A stretch of DNA of 64,000 nucleotides from Rhizobium sp. L51/94 (GCF_019355555.1 NZ_CP072141.1:1482001-1546000); one strand, 5' to 3'; shown: positions 43,813 to 54,071, counted from the first letter of the stretch. Notes: generated from the letters alone by a model not told the origin. Made by a program: numbers and translations.

Positions 43813-45288
43813 TCAGATTTCGTCGTGCCAGGTGCGTCCATCGCGCTCGATCAGCGCGATCGATTGGCTTGGTCCCCAGGTGCCGGATGTGTAGCCCTGA
43901 ACCTGCTGTCCTGTGGTTTCCCATCCCTTGAGGATAGGATCGACCCACTTCCATGCGGCTTCGACTTCGTCGCGGCGCATGAACAGCGTCTGGTTGTTGC
44001 GAATGACGTCCATCAGCAGCCGCTCGTAGGCATCGGCGCTGCGGACATGGAAAGCGTTGGCAAAGCTCATGTCGAGCGAAACGTTGCGCAGGCGCATGCC
44101 GCCCGGGCCCGGATCCTTGATCATCAGCGACTGCTTGACGCCTTCGTCAGGCTGCAGGCGGATGATCAGCTGGTTCTGCTGAACGCGGCCGGCAGCGGCG
44201 TCGAAGATAACGTGCGGCAAAGATTTGAAGGTGATGATGATTTCCGACATGCGGCCGGCAAGACGCTTGCCGGTGCGGATGTAGAAGGGAACGCCGGCCC
44301 AGCGCCAGTTGCCGATCTCGGCTTTGATGGCGACAAAGGTCTCGGTGTTGGAAACGCCGCCTTCCAGCTCGTCAAGGTAGCCCTTGACCGGGCCACCAGC
44401 CGAAGCGCCGGCGCGGTACTGTCCGCGCACGGTCGCGTGCTCGACATTGGAGGCGTCGATCGGCTTCAGGGCGCGCAGCACCTTGAGTTTTTCGTCGCGC
44501 ACCGCTTCCTGGTCCATCGACGACGGAATTTCCATCGCCACCAGGCAGACGAGCTGCATGATGTGGTTCTGCACCATGTCGCGGAGCGCGCCGGCCGTAT
44601 CGTAGTAGCCGGCACGACCTTCGAGGCCGACCGATTCGGCTACCGTGATCTGCACGTGGTCGATGTGGTTGGCGTTCCACAGCGGCTCATAGAGCGCGTT
44701 AGCAAACCGCAGCGCCATCAGGTTCTGGACGGTTTCCTTGCCGAGATAGTGATCGATGCGGAAGATCTGTTCTTCCTTGAACACCTTGCCGATCGTGTCG
44801 TTCAGTTCGAGTGCCGAGGCCAGGTCGCGGCCGATCGGCTTTTCGACGACGATGCGCGTCGATTTGGTGATCAGCTTGTGATCGCGAATCTTTTCCGAGA
44901 TGTCGCCGAAAATGCCCGGCGCAACGGCCAGGTAGAAGGCGCGGACGCGATCCTTGCCGTCGTCGAGCAGCTTCTTCAGCTTGTCCCAGCCGGCATCGGA
45001 CTTGGCATCGACCGGAATGTAGAAAAGGCGTGCGAGGAATTTTGCGACTTCTTCCTCTTTGTACTCGCCCTTCTTCAAATGCTCCTTGAGAGCGGCCTTC
45101 GCAAAGTTTCGGTATTCCTCATCGGAAAGTGCGCTGCGGGATGCGCCGATGATGCGGGTCGGCTCGGTGAACTGGCCTTCGATCTGCCGATGATACAGGG
45201 CGGGCAAAAGCTTGCGCTCGGCAAGATCGCCACTGCCACCGAATACGACATAGTCAAAGGGATCGACGGGGATGATTTGGCTGCTCAT
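43813..45288 (-). CDS. zwf: Glucose-6-phosphate 1-dehydrogenase Zwf
   Basis: Oxidises glucose-6-phosphate with NADP to the lactone, feeding the Entner-Doudoroff and oxidative pentose phosphate routes. 491 residues, normal length. The N-terminal nucleotide-binding motif is 'VVFGGSGDLAERKLLPALY', and the active-site signature is 'RIDHYLGKETVQNLMALRF' (catalytic His in 'DHYLGKE'). The first gene of zwf-pgl-edd. A 10-bp inverted repeat lies 30-59 bases upstream of its start. Together with the agl operon it forms a glucoside-to-Entner-Doudoroff cluster; in Sinorhizobium these gene groups are likewise neighbours. Confidence 0.97.
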   Translation of the reverse strand: MSSQIIPVDPFDYVVFGGSGDLAERKLLPALYHRQIEGQFTEPTRIIGASRSALSDEEYRNFAKAALKEHLKKGEYKEEEVAKFLARLFYIPVDAKSDAGWDKLKKLLDDGKDRVRAFYLAVAPGIFGDISEKIRDHKLITKSTRIVVEKPIGRDLASALELNDTIGKVFKEEQIFRIDHYLGKETVQNLMALRFANALYEPLWNANHIDHVQITVAESVGLEGRAGYYDTAGALRDMVQNHIMQLVCLVAMEIPSSMDQEAVRDEKLKVLRALKPIDASNVEHATVRGQYRAGASAGGPVKGYLDELEGGVSNTETFVAIKAEIGNWRWAGVPFYIRTGKRLAGRMSEIIITFKSLPHVIFDAAAGRVQQNQLIIRLQPDEGVKQSLMIKDPGPGGMRLRNVSLDMSFANAFHVRSADAYERLLMDVIRNNQTLFMRRDEVEAAWKWVDPILKGWETTGQQVQGYTSGTWGPSQSIALIERDGRTWHDEI

Positions 45289-45317
45289 GAGGTATCTCTC
45301 AATCAGACTGGGGTGGC

Positions 45318-45347
45318 GCCTTTTTAATCTAATCGATTTAAAAAGGC
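45318..45347. promoter_or_regulatory. Inverted repeat / LacI-like operator upstream of zwf
   Basis: GCCTTTTTAA (45318-45327) and TTAAAAAGGC (45338-45347) are perfect 10-bp inverted repeats around a 10-base spacer. The palindrome AATCGATT (45331-45338), with the central CG common in LacI-family sites, overlaps the right arm. Thirty bases from the zwf start, it would overlap the promoter or early leader, a good place for repression. Confidence 0.6.
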
Positions 45348-45415
45348 CAGTGTGCGTTGCAAGGAATCTCTACTCTGCTTGTAAAACGAATTGTGATCGG
45401 CGCAACGTCAAAAGG

Positions 45416-46714
45416 TCAAAACCTGTCGCGCAGCGCAAACCACGTCAGTGCGAGGAACAGAAGCGGCGCCCGGAAGCGACCGCCGCCGGGGAAGGCAGGG
45501 ATGTCGAGCGACCGGAAAAGATCGAGGTCGGTCGAGCCGCCGAGCACCATGTCGGCATAGAGCTTGCCGCAGTAATTTGCCAGCATCACGCCATGGCCTG
45601 AATAGCCGCCGATCGAGGTGACGCCGGGCATGACCTCGCGAACGAAAGGTTGCCGCGTCATCGTGATGCCGACCGATCCGCCCCACGCATGGCTGATCTC
45701 GATGTCCTTGAGTGCTGGATAGATCTCCGAGATCTGCCGGACGATATGCTGTTTTATGTCGCGCGGATTGTCGGCCGTATAGGCCTCGCGGCCGCCGAAC
45801 AGCAACCGGCCATCCTTCGACTTGCGGAAATAGCGCACGACGAAGCGCGAATCGGCCACGGCTTCCCCGCCGGGGATGATACCGGGAAACTTGTCGAGCG
45901 GCACGGTGGTCCCGATAAACGAACGCAGCGGCATGACGTGGCCAGAGGTCACCGGTTCCAGGTTGCCGATATAGCCGTTGCAGGCGATGAGCACGCGGCT
46001 GGCGGTTATAGTTCCAGACGGCGTATCGATCATCGTCTTGCCGCCGGATTGGCGAATGGCGGTGGCCTTGGTCATCTCGAAGATCGAGGCACCTGCGGCC
46101 TGCGCCACGCGGGCGAGCCCGATCAGCAGCTTCAACGGGTGGATATGGCCGGTGCCTGTATCGCGTACGCCACAGAAATAGCGTGTCGATCCGAGCCTCT
46201 CCTGCGTTTCCGCCTGGTCCATGAACTTCATGTGCGGATAATCGTAGCGCGTGGCGGCGATCTCGGCATTCTCGATATAGGCCTGCCGATATCCCTTCTT
46301 GTGGGCAACATTCATCTGGCCCGGCATGTAGTCGATGTCTATGCCGTTTTCCTTGGCGAAATCGAGAAGGCTGTGCTTGGCGCGCTCGGCAAGATCGAAC
46401 AGCGCCTTGGAGCGCTCGTAGCCGAGCGTCTCCTCCAGCTCTTCCGGCCACCAGCGCTGGCCCGTGCCAAGCTGGCCGCCGTTACGCCCCGAAGCGCCAT
46501 CGCCAAACCGCTCTGCCTCGATCAGCACGACGTCGACGCCTGCCTTGGCAAGATTATAGGCGGCCTGCAGCCCGGTATAACCGCCGCCGACGATGGCGAC
46601 GTCGGCCGTGCGCGAACCGTCCAGAGCAGGATAGGTCGGCCTTTCGCCGGATGTCGCCTGGTACCAGGAAAGGCCGGGGGCGATGGGGCTTTGCCACGTA
46701 TCGGATAATGCCAT
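45416..46714 (-). CDS. puuB: Gamma-glutamylputrescine oxidase-like FAD oxidoreductase
   Basis: DAO-type flavoenzyme. 432 residues with the dinucleotide motif 'ADVAIVGGGYTGLQAAYNLA' and 'GASGRNGGQLGTGQRWW', which is characteristic of the PuuB/ordL group, then 'GGYSGHGVMLANYCGKLYAD' near the C-terminus. PuuB oxidises gamma-glutamylputrescine in the glutamylated putrescine pathway. It follows the glutamine-synthetase-like puuA at 15 bases, so the two form an operon. The polyamine transporter potFGHI is 6 kb away. Related enzymes use other amines, so the exact substrate is inferred from this neighbourhood. Confidence 0.83.
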   Translation of the reverse strand: MALSDTWQSPIAPGLSWYQATSGERPTYPALDGSRTADVAIVGGGYTGLQAAYNLAKAGVDVVLIEAERFGDGASGRNGGQLGTGQRWWPEELEETLGYERSKALFDLAERAKHSLLDFAKENGIDIDYMPGQMNVAHKKGYRQAYIENAEIAATRYDYPHMKFMDQAETQERLGSTRYFCGVRDTGTGHIHPLKLLIGLARVAQAAGASIFEMTKATAIRQSGGKTMIDTPSGTITASRVLIACNGYIGNLEPVTSGHVMPLRSFIGTTVPLDKFPGIIPGGEAVADSRFVVRYFRKSKDGRLLFGGREAYTADNPRDIKQHIVRQISEIYPALKDIEISHAWGGSVGITMTRQPFVREVMPGVTSIGGYSGHGVMLANYCGKLYADMVLGGSTDLDLFRSLDIPAFPGGGRFRAPLLFLALTWFALRDRF

Positions 46715-46729
46715 CAGCAGTGTCTCGTC

Positions 46730-48166
46730 TTAAACGTTGAGCAGCAGGAACTCACGCTCCCACGGGCTGATCACCTGCATGAAGGTCTCGAATTCGCCGC
46801 GCTTGACGCCCGCGTAGAGCCCGATGAACTCGCGGCCGAACACTTCCTCGAATGCCGGTTCGTCTTCCAGAAGGGCAATGGCCTCCAGCAGGCCACGCGG
46901 AAGGTCGATCGATCCCTCGTTGGCCGAATCCTCGGTCGGTGCCGTCGGTTCGATCTCGCGGGTGATCCCGAGCAGGCCGGAGGCGAGCGATGCCGCCAGC
47001 GCCAGATAGGGATTGGCATCGGAACTTGGAAGCCGGTTCTCGACGCGACGGGCCTGCGGGTCCGAGACAGGAACTCGGAAGGCGGTGGTGCGGTTATCGT
47101 AGCCCCAGGCGTTGTTCACCGGGCAGGACATGTTCGGCATCAGCCGGCGATAGGAATTGACGTAGGGCGCCAGCATCGACAGCGCGCTCGGCACGTATTT
47201 CTGCATGCCGCCGATGAAGTGGAAGAACGCCTGCGATGGCGAGCCGTCTTCGTTGGAGAAGACGTTGCGGCCGGTCTCGATGTTGACGATCGACTGGTGG
47301 ATATGCATCGCCGAGCCCGGCTGCGCCTGCATCGGCTTGGCCATGAAGGTGGCGTAGATATTGTGCTTCAGCGCCGCTTCGCGGATCGTCCGCTTGAACA
47401 TGAAGACCTGGTCGGCGAGTTCGATCGGGTCGCCATGACGAAGGTTGATTTCCAGCTGCGCCGGACCTTCCTCGTGGATCAGCGTGTCGATCTCGAGGCC
47501 CTGCTTTTCGGAGAAGTGGTAGATATCGTCGATTAACTCGTCGAATTCGTTGATGCCGGCGATCGAATATCCCTGGCCGGCGAGGATCGTCCGTCCGGAA
47601 CGGCCCTTTGGTGGATGCAGCGGATAGTCGGGGTCGTCGTTCTTGGCCACGAGGTAGAACTCGATTTCGGGCGCCACCACCGCTTTCCAGCCACGCGCCT
47701 GGTAGAGCGCCATCACCCGCTTCAAAAGGTTACGCGGCGTATAGGACACCTGCTGGCCGTCGGAGTCGACGATGTCGCAGATCACCTGGGCCGTCGGGTC
47801 GCTTTCCCACGGAACCACTGACAGCGTCGAAAGGTCAGGTACGAGCTTGAGGTCGCTATCGCGCGGCTCATAGCGAAAGCTCTCGGTCTCCTCCGGATAT
47901 TCGCCCGAGATCGTGTGGCGGTAGATGGCCGAGGGCAGGGCCAGCGAGGTATTCGACGTGAACTTCGATGCCGGCATCATCTTGCCGCGCGGCACGCCGG
48001 CAAGGTCAGGGGTGATGCATTCGATATCCTCGATGCCGCGCACCCTCAGCCATTGGACCGCTTCCTTCCAGTCGGACACTCCACGAGCCGACCGCAAGCT
48101 CGGCGGAACGCTCTTCGATTTGGATACGGGCTTGGCGGGTTTAAGCAGGCTCTTTTTGGATGGCAT
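46730..48166 (-). CDS. puuA: Glutamine synthetase family protein, probable gamma-glutamylpolyamine synthetase
   Basis: Ligase of the glutamine synthetase fold; the PuuA branch joins glutamate to putrescine with ATP. 478 residues from the ATG at 48166, with a basic Lys/Ser/Pro-rich N-terminal extension (residues 1-35) not usual in GlnA. Motifs: 'IECITPDLAGVPRGKMMPAS', metal and ATP site 'QPGSAMHIHQSIV', 'VNNAWGYDNRTTAFRVPVSD' and 'ENRLPSSDANPYLALAASLA'. The GlnA adenylylation Tyr motif is absent. Upstream of puuB and divergent from the flavoprotein at 48311. Other GS-like enzymes (e.g. ethanolamine ligases) remain possible. Confidence 0.85.
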   Translation of the reverse strand: MPSKKSLLKPAKPVSKSKSVPPSLRSARGVSDWKEAVQWLRVRGIEDIECITPDLAGVPRGKMMPASKFTSNTSLALPSAIYRHTISGEYPEETESFRYEPRDSDLKLVPDLSTLSVVPWESDPTAQVICDIVDSDGQQVSYTPRNLLKRVMALYQARGWKAVVAPEIEFYLVAKNDDPDYPLHPPKGRSGRTILAGQGYSIAGINEFDELIDDIYHFSEKQGLEIDTLIHEEGPAQLEINLRHGDPIELADQVFMFKRTIREAALKHNIYATFMAKPMQAQPGSAMHIHQSIVNIETGRNVFSNEDGSPSQAFFHFIGGMQKYVPSALSMLAPYVNSYRRLMPNMSCPVNNAWGYDNRTTAFRVPVSDPQARRVENRLPSSDANPYLALAASLASGLLGITREIEPTAPTEDSANEGSIDLPRGLLEAIALLEDEPAFEEVFGREFIGLYAGVKRGEFETFMQVISPWEREFLLLNV

Positions 48167-48310
48167 GAAACACCGGGTTCGCATTGATCTAGGGCGACAT
48201 CATAACGGCAGTTTGCTAATTGGCGAGTGACAACCTGCCGTGTTTTCCGCAAATGACAAGTCGGAGGCCGGCTCCAAAGCCTCAAGGTGGCATGCGAGAA
48301 GGAATTTAGC

Positions 48311-49492
48311 GTGGATCGCAAATGTGATGTCGTCATTATCGGCGCAGGCGCTGCCGGCATGATGTGCGCCATCCGCGCCGGCCAGCGTGGACGCTCGGTG
48401 ATTGTGCTCGACCATGCCGCTGCACCCGGCGAGAAAATCCGAATCTCCGGGGGCGGGCGTTGTAATTTCACCAATATCCACACGACGCCGAAGAACTTCC
48501 TCTCCGCCAATCCGCATTTCGCCAAGTCCGCCCTGGCGCGTTTCACGCCGCAGGATTTTGTCGCCATGGTCGATCGCCATCGCATCGCCTGGCATGAAAA
48601 GACGCTCGGCCAGCTGTTTTGCGACGACAGCGCCAAGGATATCGTCCGGATGCTGATGGAGGAGATGCGCGACGCGGGTGTCATGCTGAAGCTGAAGACG
48701 ACCGTATCGGATGTCGCACCTTCGGGCGGTGGCTTTGTCATCTCGACCGACGAAGACACGATAGAAGCAGCGTCGCTGGTCATTGCCACCGGCGGCAAGT
48801 CTATCCCCAAAATGGGAGCGACAGGCTTTGCCTACAGGATCGCCGAGCAATTCGGGCTGCCGCTGATCGAGACACGCCCCGGTCTGGTGCCGCTGACGCT
48901 CGATCCGTCGCTTCTGGAGCGCCTGGCACCTCTTTCCGGTATCGCAGCGCCTGCCGAGATCCGCTGCGGCAAGACCGGCTTTCGCGAGGCGCTGCTGTTC
49001 ACGCACCGCGGCCTCAGTGGCCCGGCTGTCCTCCAGGCCTCTTCCTACTGGCGCGAGGGCGAGGAGATCACACTCGTTATCGAGCCCGAGATCGACGTTC
49101 TCGCAAAGCTGAAGGCCGCGCGACAGGCAAACGGCCGCATCGCGGCGCAGACCGCACTCGCCGAATTCCTGCCGAAACGCCTGGCGCAGTACGTTGCCGA
49201 AGCGGAGGGTTTCACCGGCAATCTCGCCGACCAGCCCGACAAGCAGTTGCAGCGACTGGCCGCGGCAGTCCAGGATTGGAAGATCAAGCCCGCCGGCTCG
49301 GAAGGATACCGCACGGCAGAGGTGACACTCGGCGGCGTCGATACCAAGGCGCTCGATTCGCGCACCATGCAGGCAAAGGATGTGCCGGGACTGTTCTTCA
49401 TCGGCGAATGCGTCGATGTTACCGGCTGGCTCGGCGGCTACAATTTCCAGTGGGCCTGGGCTTCGGGCCACGTGGCTGGCGAAGCGGCGTAA
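48311..49492 (+). CDS. HI0933/YhiN-family FAD-binding protein
   Basis: 393-residue flavoprotein of unknown substrate. 'CDVVIIGAGAAGMMCAIRAG' binds the ADP part of FAD, and 'PGEKIRISGGGRCNFTN' is the HI0933 signature. 'FFIGECVDVTGWLGGYNFQW' at the C-terminus is equally typical. The start is the GTG at 48311, preceded by AGAAGGAA at ideal spacing; the upstream GTG (48287) is less likely. It is divergent from puuA and not obviously part of its pathway. This family is widespread and uncharacterised in most bacteria. Confidence 0.88.
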   Translation: MDRKCDVVIIGAGAAGMMCAIRAGQRGRSVIVLDHAAAPGEKIRISGGGRCNFTNIHTTPKNFLSANPHFAKSALARFTPQDFVAMVDRHRIAWHEKTLGQLFCDDSAKDIVRMLMEEMRDAGVMLKLKTTVSDVAPSGGGFVISTDEDTIEAASLVIATGGKSIPKMGATGFAYRIAEQFGLPLIETRPGLVPLTLDPSLLERLAPLSGIAAPAEIRCGKTGFREALLFTHRGLSGPAVLQASSYWREGEEITLVIEPEIDVLAKLKAARQANGRIAAQTALAEFLPKRLAQYVAEAEGFTGNLADQPDKQLQRLAAAVQDWKIKPAGSEGYRTAEVTLGGVDTKALDSRTMQAKDVPGLFFIGECVDVTGWLGGYNFQWAWASGHVAGEAA

Positions 49493-49642
49493 GCTTAATT
49501 AGCTGCGAAGCACATTCAAGACTTGTTAACAGCCGTGCTGCATGATGTACTTTACCGCTGTTGAAGGTCTGCCCAATATTAGTGGTTGCAGGCTGGCCGC
49601 ATCAGCGGTTATCGTGTCAGTGTCGAAATGGGATACGTGCTC

Positions 49643-49786
49643 ATGAACAAGACATCGCGTCGCGCTCGCGCAATCGCCATCGCTGAAACCAAGGACAGTG
49701 CCAAGCTGTTCGCTGTCCGCTTCGCGATGCTCGCGACCGGTGCGACGGCTGCCTGTATCGCCTACATGGTTTCCCGCGCCATCTAA
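49643..49786 (+). CDS. Small membrane protein (hypothetical)
   Basis: 47 residues: a basic N-terminus ('MNKTSRRARAIAIAETKDSA') and one hydrophobic helix ('FAMLATGATAACIAYMVSRA'). An upstream in-frame ATG at 49628 would add five residues. No family recognised. The coherent basic-then-transmembrane pattern suggests a real small inner-membrane protein. Confidence 0.45.
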   Translation: MNKTSRRARAIAIAETKDSAKLFAVRFAMLATGATAACIAYMVSRAI

Positions 49787-50101
49787 CGGGATTCATTAAA
49801 GACTTCGTCGTCGTCCCTGTGACACCGCGTTCTCCAGCTGTGCCCGGCTTTGACCTACGCATCTCCCGCTGTCAAAAGAGTTTCTTTCAAACTTAGCGTA
49901 CTAACCTTCTTTATCCGAATATTAACGGGTTTTCGGCAGTATTCGCCTTACAAAGGGGCGTTTCTCCGGCAAGCAGAAACGACGCAATGATTGCCTCCCG
50001 CCACCACGCGGGACCCCGCATGTTATCCAAAAATTCAGGGGATACACCCAGTCAGCGCCGCCGCGCCGACGGAGCGGTTGTGTATGGAAGGCAAGGCCCG
50101 A
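49787..50101. other. Leader region of the chemoreceptor gene
   Basis: 315 bases without a gene. It includes an AT-rich stretch near 49885-49935 and an inverted repeat CGTTTCT (49959-49965) / AGAAACG (49975-49981) that could form a hairpin in the leader. No consensus promoter is clear. The frame continuing upstream of 50102 lacks a good start. Confidence 0.5.
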
Positions 50102-52639
50102 ATGTTGATTGATAAAGTTCTGTCGCGTTTCAAGATCAAGACGAAAGTTCTCCTCTTCGTATTGCCATTCGTGATCAGCATCTCGGCCGTTGGCTTGACC
50201 GGTCTCTACGCCTCAGGACTGTTGCAGGGACGCATGGAGATTTCCAACAGCGTGCTGCAGTCGCTGACGGGCTTCAAGAACCTCTACGCTTCCATGGACG
50301 ATTTCCTGCGCATTACCAACGAGCAGGCGCGCGACAAGCTGTATGCCGACGTCAAGTCGCAGCAGGCAGTGCTCGCAGCGACGCTCGACCAGGTCGGCGT
50401 GGGCGCACAGGGGCATGAAGAACTGGCCGATGCGACGACGAGGACTGCCGATATCGGCAACGTCGTCGGCAGCCTCTGGACCCTGCATGATCAGGAACTT
50501 AATTTCCGCAAGTCGATAGACGATGCGCAGCGCGTGCTGATCGGCACCCGCTTCAACGTCAATTTCCAGGCCCAGCAGTTGCAGGACGCGATGCGCAGCG
50601 ACGAGGCCGATGCCACCGCGACGCTTCGGTCCGCAGACCGCCTGCTGAAGGGCGGCGATGCCCTGGCAAGTGTGACCGATGATTTCGGCAAGGGCGCCAC
50701 GCCGGCCGACAAGCTGAAGATCGTCAAGGATCGCTTGCCGGATATCGCCAAGGCGCAGCGCTCGATCGAGTTAGCCATTCCGCCGAACCAGAAGAGCATG
50801 GTGACGTCGCTCGCGGGCACGATCAAGGACCTGACGACCTTGGTCAACGGCGTCGACGCCGCTGCCGCCACGGATCAGACCGTGACCGATGTCGGCCGGC
50901 TGCTCTCCCGCTTCCGCCAGATGTCGACCTACACGCAGCTTGCCGCGACCCAGATGATGCGCAAGGCGACAACCACCTTCGTCGAGATCGACACCCGCAT
51001 CGTCCAGACCAATTCCGTTCTGGAAGACATCCGTCGTCTTGAAGCGTCGATCTATTCGCTGCAGCTCGTGCTCGGCGAATTCCTCGCCAACACCAGCAAG
51101 GACAACCTCGTTCGTCTCCGCCAGGAAATCGCCAAACTCGGCACGGACATGAACACGCTCGACCAGAGCGCCAAGGGCATGGACTTTGCCGCAGACCTCG
51201 ACACGGCGATCGTTCCGGTTCTGACCTCCATGGACAGCGATGGCGGCAAGCTGGTCGACATCATCGACCAGCGTATCGCGGAATATGCCAATGCCCGCCA
51301 GCAGCTCGACCAGATCTGGGGAAAGCTGACGACGTTTGCCCAGACGCAGAAGCAGAGCGCCGGCGCCGAACGCGAGCAGGCAAACTCCATCTCGGTGCTT
51401 GCAACGGTCCTCGGCATCATCCTGTCGATTGCCGGCGGCATCGCCCTGGTGCTGACGCTGCAGCGGCCGATCGGCCAGATTACCGCTGCCATGCGCCGCA
51501 TCGCCGATGGCCGGCTTGAAACCGCCATCTCGGGCGAACAGCGGCATGATGAAATCGGCGACATCGCCCGTGCTCTTGGCATCTTCAAGGAAAATGCCAT
51601 CGCCAAGATCCGCATCGAGGAGCAGAGCGACGAAGAACGTGCTGCTGCCGAACACGAGCGGCAGCGCAACGACGCCGAAAAGCGCGAGCTCGACCGCCAG
51701 ATCGACTTCGCGGTTAACGCCCTCGCGGGTGGTCTGGATCGCCTGGCCCAGGGGGATATCTCCACCACTATCGAAACGCCGTTCATCGGTCGCCTCGAAC
51801 AGCTCCGCCGCGACTTCAACGCCTCGATGCTTCGCCTGCAGCAGACCCTCAGCCAGGTTCGCGACAATGTGGAACTGATCCAGAACAACGGCAACCAGAT
51901 GGCGGCCTCCGCCGAAGACCTGTCGAAGCGCACCGAGCAGCAGGCAGCCTCGCTCGAGGAAACAGCAGCGGCCGTCGAGGAGATCACGGTCACCGTGCGC
52001 TTGTCTGCCGACCGCGCCAAGGATGCCGATGTCATCGTGCGCGAGGCCAAGCGCAGTGCCGACGATAGCTCCGTTGTCGTCAACAATGCCATCGACGCGA
52101 TGTTGCGCATCGAGGATGCCTCCACCGAAATCGGCAAGATCATCGGCGTCATCGACGAGATCGCCTTCCAGACCAACCTCCTCGCTCTCAATGCAGGCAT
52201 CGAGGCGGCCCGCGCCGGAGAGGCTGGCAAGGGCTTCGCAGTCGTCGCCATGGAGGTTCGCGAGTTGGCTCAGCGTTCCGCCGCAGCCGCACAGGAGATC
52301 AAGACGCTGATCAACAAGTCGACCCGCGAGGTCACCGCCGGTTCGCAGTTCGTACAGCAGACCGGGACCGTCCTGTCGCAGATCAGCAGCCAGATCGTCA
52401 CCATAAGCCAGCACGTCGAGATGATCGCCCGTGCCAGCCACGACCAGTCGAATGCCCTGCAGTCAGTCAATTCGACGGTCAACCAGATGGACCAGATGAC
52501 CCAGCAGAACGCGGCGATGGTCGAGGAGACCTCTGCTGCCAGCCGCGAACTGGCGACCGAGGCGGACTCGCTGATGCACCTCATCCAGCAGTTCAAGATC
52601 GAGGCCGAAAACGAACGCGGCTACCACCGCGCGGCCTGA
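50102..52639 (+). CDS. Methyl-accepting chemotaxis protein
   Basis: 845-residue transmembrane chemoreceptor. TM1 is about residues 15-35 and TM2 about 430-452, enclosing an unusually large all-helical periplasmic domain of some 390 residues, like two stacked four-helix bundles. A HAMP domain follows ('[20 protein letters not shown]'), then a second HAMP-like unit around residues 535-590 ('[20 protein letters not shown]'), then the signalling domain whose hairpin tip reads '[20 protein letters not shown]'. There is no CheR-binding pentapeptide at the C-terminus. I start at 50102 (MLIDKV), where GGCAAGG lies upstream. Ligand unknown; adjacency to polyamine genes is suggestive only. A strong terminator follows. 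Confidence 0.92.
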   Translation: MLIDKVLSRFKIKTKVLLFVLPFVISISAVGLTGLYASGLLQGRMEISNSVLQSLTGFKNLYASMDDFLRITNEQARDKLYADVKSQQAVLAATLDQVGVGAQGHEELADATTRTADIGNVVGSLWTLHDQELNFRKSIDDAQRVLIGTRFNVNFQAQQLQDAMRSDEADATATLRSADRLLKGGDALASVTDDFGKGATPADKLKIVKDRLPDIAKAQRSIELAIPPNQKSMVTSLAGTIKDLTTLVNGVDAAAATDQTVTDVGRLLSRFRQMSTYTQLAATQMMRKATTTFVEIDTRIVQTNSVLEDIRRLEASIYSLQLVLGEFLANTSKDNLVRLRQEIAKLGTDMNTLDQSAKGMDFAADLDTAIVPVLTSMDSDGGKLVDIIDQRIAEYANARQQLDQIWGKLTTFAQTQKQSAGAEREQANSISVLATVLGIILSIAGGIALVLTLQRPIGQITAAMRRIADGRLETAISGEQRHDEIGDIARALGIFKENAIAKIRIEEQSDEERAAAEHERQRNDAEKRELDRQIDFAVNALAGGLDRLAQGDISTTIETPFIGRLEQLRRDFNASMLRLQQTLSQVRDNVELIQNNGNQMAASAEDLSKRTEQQAASLEETAAAVEEITVTVRLSADRAKDADVIVREAKRSADDSSVVVNNAIDAMLRIEDASTEIGKIIGVIDEIAFQTNLLALNAGIEAARAGEAGKGFAVVAMEVRELAQRSAAAAQEIKTLINKSTREVTAGSQFVQQTGTVLSQISSQIVTISQHVEMIARASHDQSNALQSVNSTVNQMDQMTQQNAAMVEETSAASRELATEADSLMHLIQQFKIEAENERGYHRAA

Positions 52640-52959
52640 TCAGGGATTCCATCAACAGCAATCGGAACGACCGGGAAATGTTTCCCGGTCGTTTTTCGTT
52701 GACGGTCCTCCTTCACGGCTCGCCCTCGATCCCAATGGTGGCGGCAGGCCGCAGCAACGCGATCTTGCCAGCTCCGCCCAGCAGCCTGCCGCGTTCTGCC
52801 AATCGTCGCCGAAAAGCGGCACGCTGTGCTGGCGCTGCGAAAAAGCCCAGTTCGACTGACGGTTTCCCCCTTGTGGCCTTCTGAAATCCTTTCTAGTCTG
52901 ACCAGAAAAACAGAGGGTTGGGTGTTGTCGCGATGCCCGTGAACGGAACAGGAGAGAAA
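52640..52959. other. Intergenic region between the chemoreceptor and potF
   Basis: 320 bases with no convincing gene. It begins with the chemoreceptor terminator. The short open frame inside (52678-52884) has no ribosome-binding site or recognisable product. The potF promoter must lie in the right part; the sequence from 52885 to 52915 is moderately AT-rich, but no clear -35/-10 is seen. Confidence 0.55.
52666..52697 (+). terminator. Rho-independent terminator of the chemoreceptor gene
   Basis: Stem AACGACCGGGAAA (52666-52678) / TTTCCCGGTCGTT (52681-52693), 13 complementary bases, followed by TTTTT. Very strong. Confidence 0.95.
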
Positions 52960-54057
52960 ATGAAAGCCATTATCGCACGCCTGGCTGCCACAGCTCTTGC
53001 GGTGGTCGGCCTGGTTGCCTCGGCGCAGGCTGCCGACCGTGTCGTCAATGTCTACAACTGGTCGGACTATATCGACGATTCCATTCTAGCCGACTTCACC
53101 AAGGAAACCGGCATCAAGGTCGTCTACGACGTCTATGATTCGAACGAGACGCTGGAGGCCAAGCTTCTGGCCGGCGGCACCGGATACGACGTGGTGGTGC
53201 CGACAGCGACCTTCCTGCAGCGCCAGATCGCTGCCGGCGTCTACCAGAAACTCGACAAGTCCAAGATCCCCAACCTCTCCAACATGTGGTCTGAAATCAC
53301 CGATCGCGCCCAGAAGTACGATCCGGGCAACGACTATGCCGTCGACTATATGTGGGGCACCACCGGGATCGGCTACAACATCGACAAGATGAAGGCCATC
53401 CTCGGCACCGATGAACGGCCGAACTGGGATGTGCTCTTGAAGCCGGAAATGGCCGCCAAGTTTAAGGATTGCGGTATCTACATGCTGGATTCGCCGTCCG
53501 ATGTGCTGCCCTCGGTGCTGGCCTATCTTGGCCTCAATCCGGACAGCCGCGATCCGGCCGAGCTGAAAAAGGCGCAGGACGTTCTGACGGCCGTCCGCCC
53601 CTATATTCGCAAATTCGATTCGTCCAACTACATCAGCGCTCTGGCCCAAGGCGACATCTGCCTGGTGCTCGGCTATTCCGGCGATATCTTCCAGGCTCGC
53701 AGCCGGGCGGAAGAAGCCAAGAACAATGTCAAGATCGGCTACTCGATCCCGTCTCAGGGTGCCCAGATGTGGTTCGACATGATGGCTATCCCCAAGGATG
53801 CCCCGCATGTGGCCGAGGCGCATGAGTTCATCAACTACATCATGAAGCCCGAGGTCATCGCCAAGGCATCGAACTTCGTCTTCTACGCCAACGGCAACAA
53901 GGCCTCGCAGGCTTTCGTCGACAAGGCGATCCTCAGCGATCCAGTTATCTACCCGCCGGACGACATGATGAAGAAGCTGTTCACCACGACGCCCTACGAC
54001 AACAAGATACAGAAAACCGTGACCCGGTTGTGGACCACGGTCGTCACCGGTCAGTAG
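52960..54057 (+). CDS. potF: Putrescine/polyamine ABC transporter, substrate-binding protein PotF
   Basis: Periplasmic binding protein of the PotD/PotF family. 365 residues with a signal peptide (1-24, cleaved after 'SAQA'). 'VVNVYNWSDYIDDSILADFT' is the family hallmark at the mature N-terminus, followed by 'YDVVVPTATFLQRQI' and 'MWGTTGIGYNIDKM'. The acidic and aromatic residues in these segments line the polyamine pocket in known structures. The ATG at 52960 has CAGGAGAG upstream. A terminator-like hairpin separates it from potGHI. Together with puuA and puuB this supports putrescine as ligand; spermidine cannot be excluded. Confidence 0.93.
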   Translation: MKAIIARLAATALAVVGLVASAQAADRVVNVYNWSDYIDDSILADFTKETGIKVVYDVYDSNETLEAKLLAGGTGYDVVVPTATFLQRQIAAGVYQKLDKSKIPNLSNMWSEITDRAQKYDPGNDYAVDYMWGTTGIGYNIDKMKAILGTDERPNWDVLLKPEMAAKFKDCGIYMLDSPSDVLPSVLAYLGLNPDSRDPAELKKAQDVLTAVRPYIRKFDSSNYISALAQGDICLVLGYSGDIFQARSRAEEAKNNVKIGYSIPSQGAQMWFDMMAIPKDAPHVAEAHEFINYIMKPEVIAKASNFVFYANGNKASQAFVDKAILSDPVIYPPDDMMKKLFTTTPYDNKIQKTVTRLWTTVVTGQ

Positions 54058-54071
54058 CAGAGCGAATACCG

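Noticed and set aside
50771..52441. Long minus-strand frames (556 and 399 codons) inside the chemoreceptor gene
   Set aside because: Mirror the coiled-coil repeats of the chemoreceptor; no ribosome-binding site or family features.
52678..52884. 68-codon frame after the chemoreceptor
   Set aside because: Begins inside the terminator stem and shows no ribosome-binding site or coherent composition.
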